NCBI GenBank assembly: GCA_021234155.1 | Contig: JAJEKV010000072.1 | Location: forward strand, 5,123,620-5,187,619 | Source: Isoetes taiwanensis | Taxonomy: Eukaryota; Streptophyta; Lycopodiopsida; Isoetales; Isoetaceae | Length of the DNA: 64,000 nt | Direction: 5' to 3' | Shown: positions 13,080 through 22,609 of the stretch, one piece after another | Position numbering within the stretch: position 1 is the stretch's first letter | How the letters are laid out: each line of letters starts with the position of its first letter | The notes under the pieces: model-generated | Seen by the model: the letters and a program-made list of their open reading frames with translations, nothing else | What the model was told of the DNA's origin: nothing | Databases searched by the model: none | Made by a program: the position numbers and the translations under genes

Positions 13080-13255
13080 CTTCACACCCAACCAGCTTTG
13101 CTGTTGCTGTTCTTCGCTGCTTGCTAGTGCTTTGACACACCTTACAATGTATCCACCAAAGATCTCACTTGGTGGAATATGAACTCCAACTTTACTCTTC
13201 AAGCGATCAACAAGGAGGGCCTTACAAGCTGCCCTTATTGAAAGTAAGCTCCTTA
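13080..13255 (-). pseudogene. Captured exon of unidentified gene
   Basis: A minus-strand frame of about 50 codons with the words IPPSEIFGGYIVRCVKAL and a Gln-rich end stops at a GT donor at 13,079-13,074. It looks like a real exon by composition and boundary, but I do not recognise the parent gene. It lies inside the inverted-repeat element, so it is probably another captured fragment. Confidence 0.35.
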
Positions 13256-13282
13256 CAAGCTGCCCTTATTGAAAGTAAGCTC
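13221..13282. repeat. 31-bp direct tandem duplication
   Basis: The sequence starting CTTACAAGCTGCCC at 13,221 is repeated immediately at 13,252 with no visible change. It sits at the upstream edge of the unidentified captured exon. Confidence 0.7.
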
Positions 13283-13751
13283 TTATGCAGAAATATTCAG
13301 ACAACTTCAATTACTAATCATTTCCTTGCTTGAAACTGCAGGAAGAGAAGGATTATTTCAACTTGCTGAGCAGTAGCAGTCCTTAAATGATGGTATTTCA
13401 TAAGAGATAAATAACATGGTTTTGCAAGGAATTTACAGCCACCTAGCCTTAGACAACACTGGCGTTGTTTAAAGCAATGGAGTTCATATTTTAGAATTTC
13501 TTACGACCATAGACATGAGCTGGACAGAACTAGGACGTAATGTCTTAGATTTGCATATCTGGTAATACAACATCAGAGCAAATTTAGGTAGGCTAACCTT
13601 GTTGGAGCTCGTCGTTTACTTATAAAACTGTAATCAACTGAAATCATTTGCTGCATCCACTTGGCATCATTGTAGCTTCACAATTAGAAGATATGTGAGA
13701 AACAGGTACATGAGAATGGAGCAATGCAACAATGAGTTAAAAAAAAAATGA

Positions 13752-13990
13752 GTGCCCAATGGCAGCCTCGACAAACATCATCGCTCCCTAAAATGCACAC
13801 CAGCCTGTGTTGAGCTGGGAAACGAGACGCCAGATTGCCATCGGTTCTGCTGTTCTGCTTGTGGGATTGCTTACCTGCATGACGAATCCAAGGTCCGTGT
13901 TATCCATTGTGATGTAAAGCCTGGCAACATCCTTCTCGATGCAGATTTTCACCCTCGAATCTGTGATTTTGGTTTTTTACTCTGGAAAAA
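13752..13990 (+). pseudogene. Captured receptor-like kinase fragment
   Basis: The plus-strand sequence encodes parts of a plant receptor-like kinase domain: PNGSLDKH, then (after a frame change) [10 protein letters not shown], then [11 protein letters not shown], the catalytic-loop word HCDVKPGN and the start of the activation segment (ICDFG, equivalent to DFG). At least two frame changes and the loss of everything after DFG show it is non-functional. It lies 360 bases from the right end of the inverted-repeat element and is in the opposite orientation to the other captured pieces, so it was acquired independently. Confidence 0.75.
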
Positions 13991-14311
13991 AAAATTATCT
14001 GTTCATCCCTAACTTCCATTCCCTCCATCACGCCCATGACCTCGACCGCGCCCAAGCCCTCCTCGATCCCTCGCCATATCTGCCCGCATCGATAATTAAC
14101 TGGAGTTAAAGTGACCTCGTCGGGGTCACTTTAATTTTTAACATTTCGTCGTATATTTTAACGGTCTAGTTAAATTTGTGTTAACAGCATATTAACTGCG
14201 GTGTTAGGTGTGAAGGAAGGTTCGGTTAAGGTTTTCCGTTAAAAAAAAAGTTAACCATCACTAACTAATATTATGATAACTTAACTTATAGTGTGAAGAG
14301 TGTTGTGGTTA

Positions 14312-14356
14312 AAAATGCTAACTTAACCTAACTTAACGGCTGGTCTGAATAGACCC
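14312..14356 (-). repeat. Right terminal inverted repeat
   Basis: This is the inverted partner of the left end at 10,405, ending in GACCC and followed by TAA at 14,357-14,359. The neighbouring 200 bases repeat the GTTAA/TTAAC words seen inside the left end. Confidence 0.75.
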
Positions 14357-14954
14357 TAAGATCAATAAATGGTACTAAAATACCCTATATATTTTTGTCA
14401 TTTTCAACTCACAAATGATAGTATGATATTAAACACAGTGGTATATACAAATAGGCGGAATAAAACATGCCTACAACAGCCCTGGAAGACAAAGGAGAGC
14501 TATATTTTGAATAGTCATGTTTAATTTTGTAAGCCATCATCAATTACAATATAATATGCACGGAAGCCTGTGTAATAAATTTACATAATAGGATTACATT
14601 TGCCAACAATCAGTATCATAGTTGGACTTTGAAGTGGATGCCCAATAACAAAATTGTGAGTCCATGGCCACAATAATAATCCAGCATGGACAGAGCTCCA
14701 CCCAGAGAGCTTAATGATGGTATAAACCATATGATCAGAAATGGGAGGGCTTACCAGCCCACAATTTCAATAAATGCAATATCAATTTGAAATCCTTGTA
14801 CATTGAAACACTTTGGTGAAGGCCAATAGACCCTGAGAGATTGAAATCCAGATCTCAAGATATCTAACCCTTGTTATTTAAAATACAGCTGAAGTTGCAG
14901 AAGCATCTTGTAGTGTACAACGATCCTTCAAAGGTTATAATATACATGGCCAGA
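14357..14954. other. 3' flank of the NPGR gene
   Basis: This stretch lies between the transposon end and the stop codon of the minus-strand NPGR gene. It probably holds that gene's 3' UTR and polyadenylation signals; nothing else is recognised. Confidence 0.4.
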
Positions 14955-17900
14955 TTACCCAAGTGTACTGAACATTTCCACGGGAGCTGATTGTTCCAGT
15001 AAGAATGCTGCTTGAAAACATTCAGAAGCGTCAGATAACCGACCTTCTTCTTCATGCAGGATTCCTAGGTGATACCAAGCGGCGTGGTTTTTGGGTTCAG
15101 AATGTAGAGCATCAGTCAACAAGCTTCGTACCACGGGCAAGTATTTCTTGCCACACCTTCTTAGAATAGCACCCAAGGAGACTTTGCTTTGAACGTGCTC
15201 AGGATCAAGAGTAAGTGCACTGTTATAGGCAGAAATTGCCTCGTTATCTTGTCCACGGGCTTCATGGAGAATACCTGAAATGACAGTAAATCACCTTCAG
15301 AAATAAAGAATGACCATGCCCAACTGAACTTAAGGGATAAAACTCCAGCTTTAATAATGGCACATTTTCAGACCTCCAAAACGTTTGAATATATGCAGCA
15401 TCATAATGCTAGATGCAAAATATCTTTGCAACGAAGCAATCTGCTCTAAGCTGTGAAACTATGCCTTGTATTGATTGAACATAAAAAGAATCCATAATTT
15501 TATAAGGCAGATAAAATAAGGATAGCCATCCTACTAACGGAGAGAACCAATAAAAGCTATATTTATACTCCACTTGAACATAAAAAGAATCCATAATTTT
15601 ATAAGGCAGGTAAAATAAGGATAGCCGTCCTACTAACGGAGAGAACCAATAAAAGCTATATTTATACTCCACTGGTTCCATCATATCCACTGTTAACATA
15701 ATTTGGCCAAGATGCCATACAATTAGATTACTCGATAAAGGCAAGGATGTGCGATTATTGAACTCTCTACGTACCTCTTGCATGCCAAGTTGCAGCTGAA
15801 CATGGTTTGGAAATTTGAGCCTTTCCTAAACAAACTTCTGCATCATGCCATTGAGAAACGGAAGTATAAACGCCAGCCAGATCCTGCCAAACTTCCTCTT
15901 CCGAAACACATGTATCTTCAGCCTGCAACATAAATAAAGTGTGCTTAACAATCTGAACCCATGGAAGCATGGCATCAATTTGCTTCAGATAATGCTGCTT
16001 TCCCCTATGCATAAAAGGACATCAATTACAGTCGTTCTATTTTATCTCTTGAGATATTGTACTAGCTCCAATATGATCATATTCATGTGCTTCATTGATC
16101 AAAATTGCCAAAAACAAATTATAAAGTTACCAATCTATATAGAATACCTTGCATTTCCAATTCCCTGTGCTAAAGCTCTTCCTTTGTGCCTGGACTAAGG
16201 CAAGAAGTAACATAAATGTCTTAATTGCAGCTGCTGTTTGATTTTGAGCAACATGCAACTTTGCCTTTGTCCGTAGCAAGGATCCCTGCTCCCACTTCCC
16301 TGTTTCACCAAGAGCAGCATTGATAATGACCTCTGCCTCTGCAAACCTTTTCTGTGCAGACAAAACTAAAGCAAGGAACCTCCATGCCCTAATTACTGCA
16401 CCACTACTCAATTCAAGAAATTTCTTTGCACAGTCCATTGATGCACTCAAGTTCCGCAAATTTGCATACAAAAGCCCCAGGTCAAATATAATGTGAGGAT
16501 CCTCTCGTTCTAGATGTGCTGCTTCCTGCAGTTCTTTCAATGCCTTCGATTCTAAAATGGTCCGCATTGTGTCAGATAATGCAGTATTAGCTTTTTTACT
16601 CAAAGCAACACCCAAGACATGATGCGCTCGACCTTTGAAGTAATCTGTTTCTCCAGTGGCATTTTCCAAGGCTTTTTGTGCATGTCGTGCCCCTTCGTGT
16701 GCATCATTTCCATCTTCTGTGCATATTTTTGCAGCCAAAAGAAGAGATGCCACATCATTGGGTTTCTCAACATGGTTCAGTACCTTTCGCAAGAGGTTCA
16801 AAGCTTTTTTGTTCTGTTTTGCTCCACTGTAACATAATGCAAGGTTATACCATCGGTCAGCTCTTTTGATTGTACCAGGAAGGAGCTCCTCAAACTGTTG
16901 GGCCAATGCTTGTGGTTGACCACAGATGGACAATGCATAGCATAGATGTTCCATGATTGTATAGTCCCAGGAAACCTTACGCAAAGTAGTCTTTCTTAAA
17001 AGTATTAACAACAACAAAATAGCCTCCTCAATATTGCTCTTTGGAACAAATGCACCTTCAAACTGGGCTGCTAGGCTCGGCGCCCCTGCTTCCACACCAG
17101 CATAAAGCAAAAGCACTGCAAAATTCTTTTGAATACGTCCAGAACATTCAGAATCCAGATTCCATGGGTTGAGTAGTGCTCGCCTATATGCAGCAATTGC
17201 CTCGTGATATAGGCCAGCTTCCTTATAAAGCTCCGGTAGAAGTTCCACGGATTTGCTGACAGTATCTTGAAGCTTGGTATCACCCAATGCATCTGGAACA
17301 TATAAGGTAGTGCAGACTCAATTGTGTCTAAAATACTCTTGCATTCTAAAGCAGCTTCTGTAAAATTAGCATAAAGAGCACACATACTGTAAGAAAGAAG
17401 TGCTTGAGCGAACTGTGAAATAATTAGGAAGCATGTACTTAACTACTGACCCTTCAAACGAGCAAGCTTCTGAAGAGACTTGGCTTTCAAGTATATAGCT
17501 TCAAGTAGTAAACTGGCAGCATGTAAAGAGATAGATTGCTGGCCTACTTCTGCACGAGATTGTCTTCGTCGATGACGCCCCTTTTCAGCTAAAGAGAATC
17601 TCATTCTTGGTATGATTGCACTTATATCTATGCCATCGAAAACTTGCAAAGCAGCTTCCACATTGCCCCTTTGATACTCCAATCTACCCAAAAGGGCCCG
17701 TGCTTCCTGCATGGTCAAAACAATATTTTTCATGCTCCTTGTCATAGTATAGGGCCATAATTTACCTCTAATGCTTCTCATCATAGTATAAAAGATGTCA
17801 GAATAGGTAATCAAGCAGCAAAAACTTACATCGGAAATGGTATGCCCTACCTCGTAATTTAAAGACAGAGCTTCCCGAAGTGATGATTCTGCTTCCTCAA

Positions 17901-18042
17901 TGTTGCCCTCGTCCAGTTTAACTTCGCCTTCAATGGTCTTTGCAGACAGCCCACTTGCAGACATGTCCATCACTCCCATTGCATCTGGGGACGCAAGGCT
18001 TTCCTCAAACATGAACTGCTCCCTTGAACAGTGGCACATCAT
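14955..18042 (-). CDS. NPG1/NPGR family TPR protein (TTC7-like scaffold)
   Basis: Five exons are read on the minus strand: 18042-17851, 17706-17451, 17357-16148, 15922-15775 and 15274-14955, about 709 codons, close to NPG1 length. The start MMCHCSREQF and the block ARALLGRLEYQRGN are characteristic of the family. Tetratricopeptide helices run through the long third exon (WYNLALCYSG, WRFLALVLSAQ) to the end (AWYHLGILHEEEG). NPG proteins bind calmodulin and, as TTC7 counterparts, are reported to scaffold the plasma-membrane phosphatidylinositol 4-kinase alpha complex; in Arabidopsis NPG1 is needed for pollen germination. The exon 2/3 junction uses an acceptor at 17,358 that restores the family sequence. 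Odd: one base is missing near 17,297, which shifts the frame in an otherwise clean gene. I cannot tell NPG1 from NPGR1/2. Confidence 0.85.
15475..15672. repeat. 99-bp tandem duplication in an NPGR intron
   Basis: Two adjacent 99-base copies (15,475-15,573 and 15,574-15,672) differ at only two or three positions. They lie in the last intron of the NPGR gene, so the reading frame is unaffected. The near-identity indicates a recent event. Confidence 0.85.
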
Positions 18043-18560
18043 CTTGACTAGACTATTTCAACCCTGACCCTTGAGAAAAGGTTCTAGGCCGCTTAGAGAA
18101 TATCGGACTTTTCCGTCTGGTCTTTAGACGCAGCTACTATGGCTGAAACGAATATACCATTCAGCTCCAAAACGACCTGATCTTCTACATCATACGCCTA
18201 AATGGAGAATGCATAACAACCAAGCCCTCAATGCGAGAAAACTGATAATCCGCAGGCAATTTTGTCCAGATCTCTGGCCCCATTTTGCGACTTGGAGAAT
18301 TGAAGTTTGAATATAAGAATGAGAAACTGCAGATGGAGAGAGAGAGAAGAAATATGCAGCAAGCGGGATGCCTCAAGGGCCACTTTGGATTTTCCTTTTT
18401 GGGTTTGGGTTACCTGGTAAGCTCCATAGCTGAAAGAAAGGTACAAGCCATCGGGATGGCCAAAAGGGCGGCATGATCCGGCGATCGTTCGCCATGGCCA
18501 TTGATATGAAGCTCTGCCATTTCCTCTGTTCTCTCTCTAAAGGTATTGTTCTCTACGTCT
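18043..18560 (-). promoter_or_regulatory. Upstream region of the NPGR gene
   Basis: The 500 bases upstream of the NPGR start include pyrimidine-rich CT stretches near 18,320-18,350 and 18,530-18,540, as often seen in plant leaders. No TATA box was confidently placed. The apparent open frames on both strands lack recognisable protein features. Confidence 0.3.
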
Positions 18561-20980
18561 ATTTTCTCTCTCCTTGACGGCGTTAAGCGGCCGACTAACG
18601 GTGACCGTTTCCGCTTAGGTCCGTTAGTGGCCCATATATATGCTAGAAGGTTAGAACTATAGATATCCTCTACTATAGGGTCACCCTCAATGGATGCATC
18701 CTCTTCTTCAGCTCTTTCTCAGTGTCCTCTTCTTCTTCTAAATGACCTACGCGCCTATAGTGGTCCTCGAACGCGGAATCTCCATGTTATCAATATCTCC
18801 CCCTGTTGCCTATTCGATCCTCGCTGACACCCAAGTCTCGAACATCCCCCAAAGATTCTAAGTAATGCTTCTCTGGTGTGACCTATTGCACCTGTCGTAA
18901 CGGCCTTCCTATAATGTCAATTCAACTTCTAGCTTATTCACTTTGCAGATTGGAATTGACAAAAAGGCTTTTACAATGTTGTCACTGAGCAAATCTCAGA
19001 CAAAACTAAAGGGTTAAAATCTTAGGCATCTTTGACTAATAGAAAAAACAATTACTCTGCAAATGTGTCACAGCTAGCTGCCTCCACTTCTGTTCTAAAT
19101 TCAACCCTTTGGCCCTCTTTGCAATCATCTGTTCACATTTGATTGTGTATATAATGTGTATGGTATACATTGTGTGTGACATAAATATATTTTTATGTTT
19201 TGAACCTGGCATATGTTTGTCTCCTTCTCCTAGACAATTGGGATACAATTTCCGATCCACTATTTTCTCACATGTGTAAATTGCATAGGGACCATAGATT
19301 GCACGTGCACTTTCTTACTTCAAAACACAAATGAAGAAAATGACCAATAATGAAAGACAATGTAATGCCTATATGATTAAGGACTCGCATGTTTATGTTT
19401 TATTACAGTTTACTGCTAGCATTAAGACTCGAGCCACTGCCTTTCCCCTTAGTTTATATTGTTGATGCGACATTTTGATAGATTTAATACTGCTTGGGTG
19501 ATGCATAATAAGTCAATTAGTTATTCCTTCTTCTAAACAAGCACAAAATGGTCTATACAAGATAGAAGCAAGTAATTTTGCATCGAGTGGGGAAGAATAA
19601 TCATCCTGAAGCTATCCTATTTGATGCAATCATGCATAGTCATCATCATTCTCATTAGCCATCCAAGCATAATTTATGTGTTCCTTACAAAATTGAAGGA
19701 CCAACAAGGCATATAACACATAGGCCATTTGGTCTTCGTGGACGATAAAAGTCAATCCTGTTCAATTTAATTTCATAAAACACCTATGCCAAAAAATATC
19801 TTTGGCCATCTGAATGCAACCCTAGGTAATCCCTCAATTGAGCAAGTTTAGTTATTGCCTACGAGCAATATAAAAAGACTATCTAGCTTGGCAAGTCCTT
19901 ATGCAGGACAAGGGTCTGGCAAGACATGTTAGTGGTGAGACATGTCCTAACACAGTCAAAGGACCTTTCCATGCATATAGCCTGAACGTGAACATGCGAA
20001 ACAGCCTTTATCTGATAACTGCATTCCCATACTAATTGTATTAGTTATTCTGGTGCTTTTTTTAAGATGTGGTTTTTTTTAAGGTGGTGTTTTTCTGAAA
20101 TGTGGTTTTCTATGGTTTTCTAAGAATCCATGTATGACCAAGTTGTCCACATGTCCTATTCTCGTCCTTGACATGCAATAGATTGTACTATTATATATGT
20201 CACTACAACCTCATGGCATGTACATATAGCCTTTCATGGCACAGGCTGGTCTTCTGGACTCCTGAAAAGGGGCTACAACGAAAGCCCATGTGCAGGGGCT
20301 TCAACTTTTAGATCCGACTATTGAATCTTTAATTCCCATAGGATACTTCTATTGAAGGATAGCAATAGTATAGTACAACATATCGTCTATGAAACTTCTT
20401 GGCTAAGAGTTGGACTTCCGCCCAGGAAAATGGGACCTCGTATGAGCACCTTATTGCTTCTTGCTATTAGAACCCAAAGTTTTCAGGGATTTATGGGACT
20501 GAATTCCTTTTCTAGATCTTCTTCAATGAACCACAGGAAGACATCTGGTCTCAGATGGATGGGTTGTGCCATCCAAGCTTTGTCATTAGTCTTTCAGATG
20601 AATGATGTCGCAAAAATGAAACTAAGCAGCTCAATTCATAATCCTATAGAACGGTAGACATTTTACTGCATGAGACGATGGGAAGAATTCTCCCAAGATA
20701 TAGCAGTGGAGGAAGGCAGCCTAGAAAAGTCAAGGGCATCATTAGTGTTGGCACCAATCATCTTTCATTTGATTTAGGATCTAGTGCATCTTACGGGAAA
20801 TGTTGATATTTGTTTGCACTAAAGTTCCAGGGGAATTTATATGGTAGCCTAGTGATCTAATTCAGGCAGTAAATAAAGATTTATAGGTAAGTATTTGAGG
20901 ACATTTATAAGGTACCCTCTGAAATATTTTATGTCCTATTTTTAGGTTGCCCCTAGGGGGGCAGACCCTTGCTCATGTGG
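18561..20980. other. Gene-poor stretch, no recognised feature
   Basis: No conserved coding region, RNA gene or bounded transposon was found. Short frames, such as the 101-codon frame at 20,352-20,657, show no motif. T-rich quasi-repeats of TTTAAGATGTGGTTTT type occur at 20,050-20,120. Degraded transposon sequence is likely but not demonstrable by eye. Confidence 0.35.
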
Positions 20981-21034
20981 GTTTTTGGCATATCCTAGGC
21001 ATATGCTGGAATATGCCTAAGATATGCCAAAAAC
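20981..21034. repeat. 24-bp hairpin (inverted repeat)
   Basis: The arm 20,981-21,004 is the reverse complement of 21,011-21,034 with one mismatch and a six-base loop. The core of each arm is GGCATATC/GATATGCC-like. No gene is adjacent, so its role is unknown. Confidence 0.8.
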
Positions 21035-21289
21035 TGCTCCAAACTTATTGTTGGCTGTAAACTGGCAGTCGCCAGTGTTGCTGGGTAGCTGATGTGGAAA
21101 CTGGATAACTGGCATTGCCGTGCCTCTGAACGCAGAGGACCAATATGTAGCAAAATAACAGGGGGTTCCAGGGCGATTTGATGTGGATGTAAAAATAACA
21201 ATTCTTGAAATCATAGACCATATATCCCTAAAATAATTGAATGGGTTGTTATAAAAAAAAAACATAGATTCATGATAAAAAATAATTAC

Positions 21290-21450
21290 ATTAGCTCATC
21301 GGGTACATTGGTTAAAGTAGTCTTATTAGAACATTGAGTAAATTTTGGTAGAGGTTCGAGCCCCCGTATTTTATATTCTAAAATATTAGGCAAAGCCGTA
21401 TAGAGATTCGATATTCCCTTAAAACCTTAGGTGGAATCATATTTCATATT
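21290..21450 (+). mobile_element. Possible tRNA-derived SINE
   Basis: The segment TAGCTCATCGGG near 21,294 resembles an RNA polymerase III A box, and GGTTCGAGCCC near 21,353 matches a B box. The spacing is somewhat long but within the range of tRNA-derived SINEs. The downstream part is AT-rich with no clear tail or target duplication. It may instead be a decayed tRNA pseudogene; no cloverleaf could be folded by eye. Confidence 0.35.
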
Positions 21451-21511
21451 TCAAAATCGTGCATGCCATCACAAAAAGCTCTTGCTTTGACCATCGTCTA
21501 GCGCTGTAGCT

Positions 21512-21845
21512 ATGTCGGGAACACTGCTAGAACAAGCTAGGTCGGCACACGAAGAAATTGAGCGCTTGAAAAGACTGGTTGTAATAAATAAGCTTCAGAA
21601 GGAGGTGAGAAAAAATGAACTTAAGTGATGTGACTATATTGTGCTATGATTTCAAATTGAAATCTGACAATCGTCTGCGCCAGAGAACTATCAATTTGCT
21701 TAAAAAGGCTTGTAATTACGAGGAAGAGGATGAAGAAGGGACTGGTGGTGGCAGTGCTTCACCATCTGTTGATAGTGATGAGGAAGAACCTCAAGCACTT
21801 CCTCGAGTGATAGTGAAAAAAGTGAAGATGATGAGGATGGCATAA
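21512..21845 (+). CDS. Small coiled-coil/acidic ORFs, unrecognised, probably degraded
   Basis: An ATG at 21,512 opens a 37-codon helical frame (EEIERLKRLVV) that ends just before a second frame (start 21,615). The second frame continues to an acidic, Ser/Gly-rich tail (EEEDEEGTGGG) and stops near 21,843. A possible GT donor (GAG|GTGAGA) lies between the two parts, so they could be exons of one small nuclear-type protein. A neighbouring frame also reads acidic past the stop, suggesting a frameshift. It lies just outside the cluster of palindromes; I do not recognise it. Confidence 0.3.
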
Positions 21846-22108
21846 ATTAATATGATGACATCCTGGATCCCTCCTTCATCACTCCTCACACTTTTGTACA
21901 CAACTGAGTCTTAGAAAAAGACTGTAAATTTTGCATGTGAATATGAAGATTTTATCTTCAAATTTTGAGAATACTACAGTTTCAATTACAGACTTTACTT
22001 CATTTTTTTGTTAAATATTTTATCCTCTGAAATTAGAGTTTTTAGAACATGCCATGTGTCGTCGTATGTCCTAAGGGATGCTGGCTTGTGCTATGACGTA
22101 AAAATACA

Positions 22109-22133
22109 CCTTCCTTCCTTCCTTCCTTCCTTC
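22109..22133 (+). repeat. (CTTC)n microsatellite
   Basis: About six copies of the tetranucleotide CTTC occur in an AT-rich intergenic stretch. Confidence 0.9.
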
Positions 22134-22500
22134 TCTAAAAATATAGTTCAAGAACACTCTATTTGCTAAGAAAAGTGTCACTTTAAAAAAGGCAATTCTT
22201 TCGTTGCACAAAAAAACTAGTCATTTGGGAGGGAGGGGGGGTCAAAATAGAATTTCATGCAACCTTTTTTTTAACCTCATTTTACCCCCCTTTTTGTAAA
22301 AAAAAAAAAAAAAGGAATTTTTAAGGAATATTCCTTTTGCTCTCGTTTCGATTATTTGCTCCCGTTTAATACGCAATCTTGTTAAAACCCTAGTGAGAGA
22401 ATAGGTGGGGAAGTAGTACCATATAGATCTCCATTTCACGCGTAGCGCGAGCATACCGAAGAGAGAAAGTAAAAAGCTTACTCGCGCTATGCGCGAGACT

Positions 22501-22562
22501 GCAGACCAATGTTGGGCTGCAGACCAGCCCAACATTGGTCTGCAACCCAACATTGGTCTGCA
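22501..22562. repeat. 18-bp perfect inverted repeat plus third copy
   Basis: The arm 22,501-22,518 (core CAGACCAATGTTGGGCT) is perfectly inverted at 22,526-22,543 with a 7-base loop. A third copy in the second orientation follows at about 22,545-22,562. The block sits between two of the 16-bp palindromes, inside the apparent intron that follows the ParB-like exon. Confidence 0.85.
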
Positions 22563-22609
22563 ATCTCGCGCGTAGCACAAACTGCAAAATAAGAAACAAA
22601 GGCACTTAC

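Larger units (their letters stand above)
10405..14356. mobile_element. Non-autonomous PIF/Harbinger-like transposon with captured gene fragments
   Basis: The ends are inverted copies that begin GGGTCYATTC and continue with the shared word CCGTTAAGTTAGGTTAAGTT. They are flanked by the trinucleotide TAA at 10,402-10,404 and 14,357-14,359. A 3-bp TWA-type duplication with GG-starting ends is the pattern of PIF/Harbinger elements. Both subterminal regions (10.44-10.72 and 14.09-14.34 kb) are dense in GTTAA/TTAAC words. No transposase frame is present. Instead the 3.95-kb interior carries exon pieces of a poly(A)-binding protein, a coiled-coil protein, a receptor-like kinase and an unidentified gene, in both orientations. 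This is the arrangement of a Pack-type element. Whether it is still mobile cannot be judged. Confidence 0.75.
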
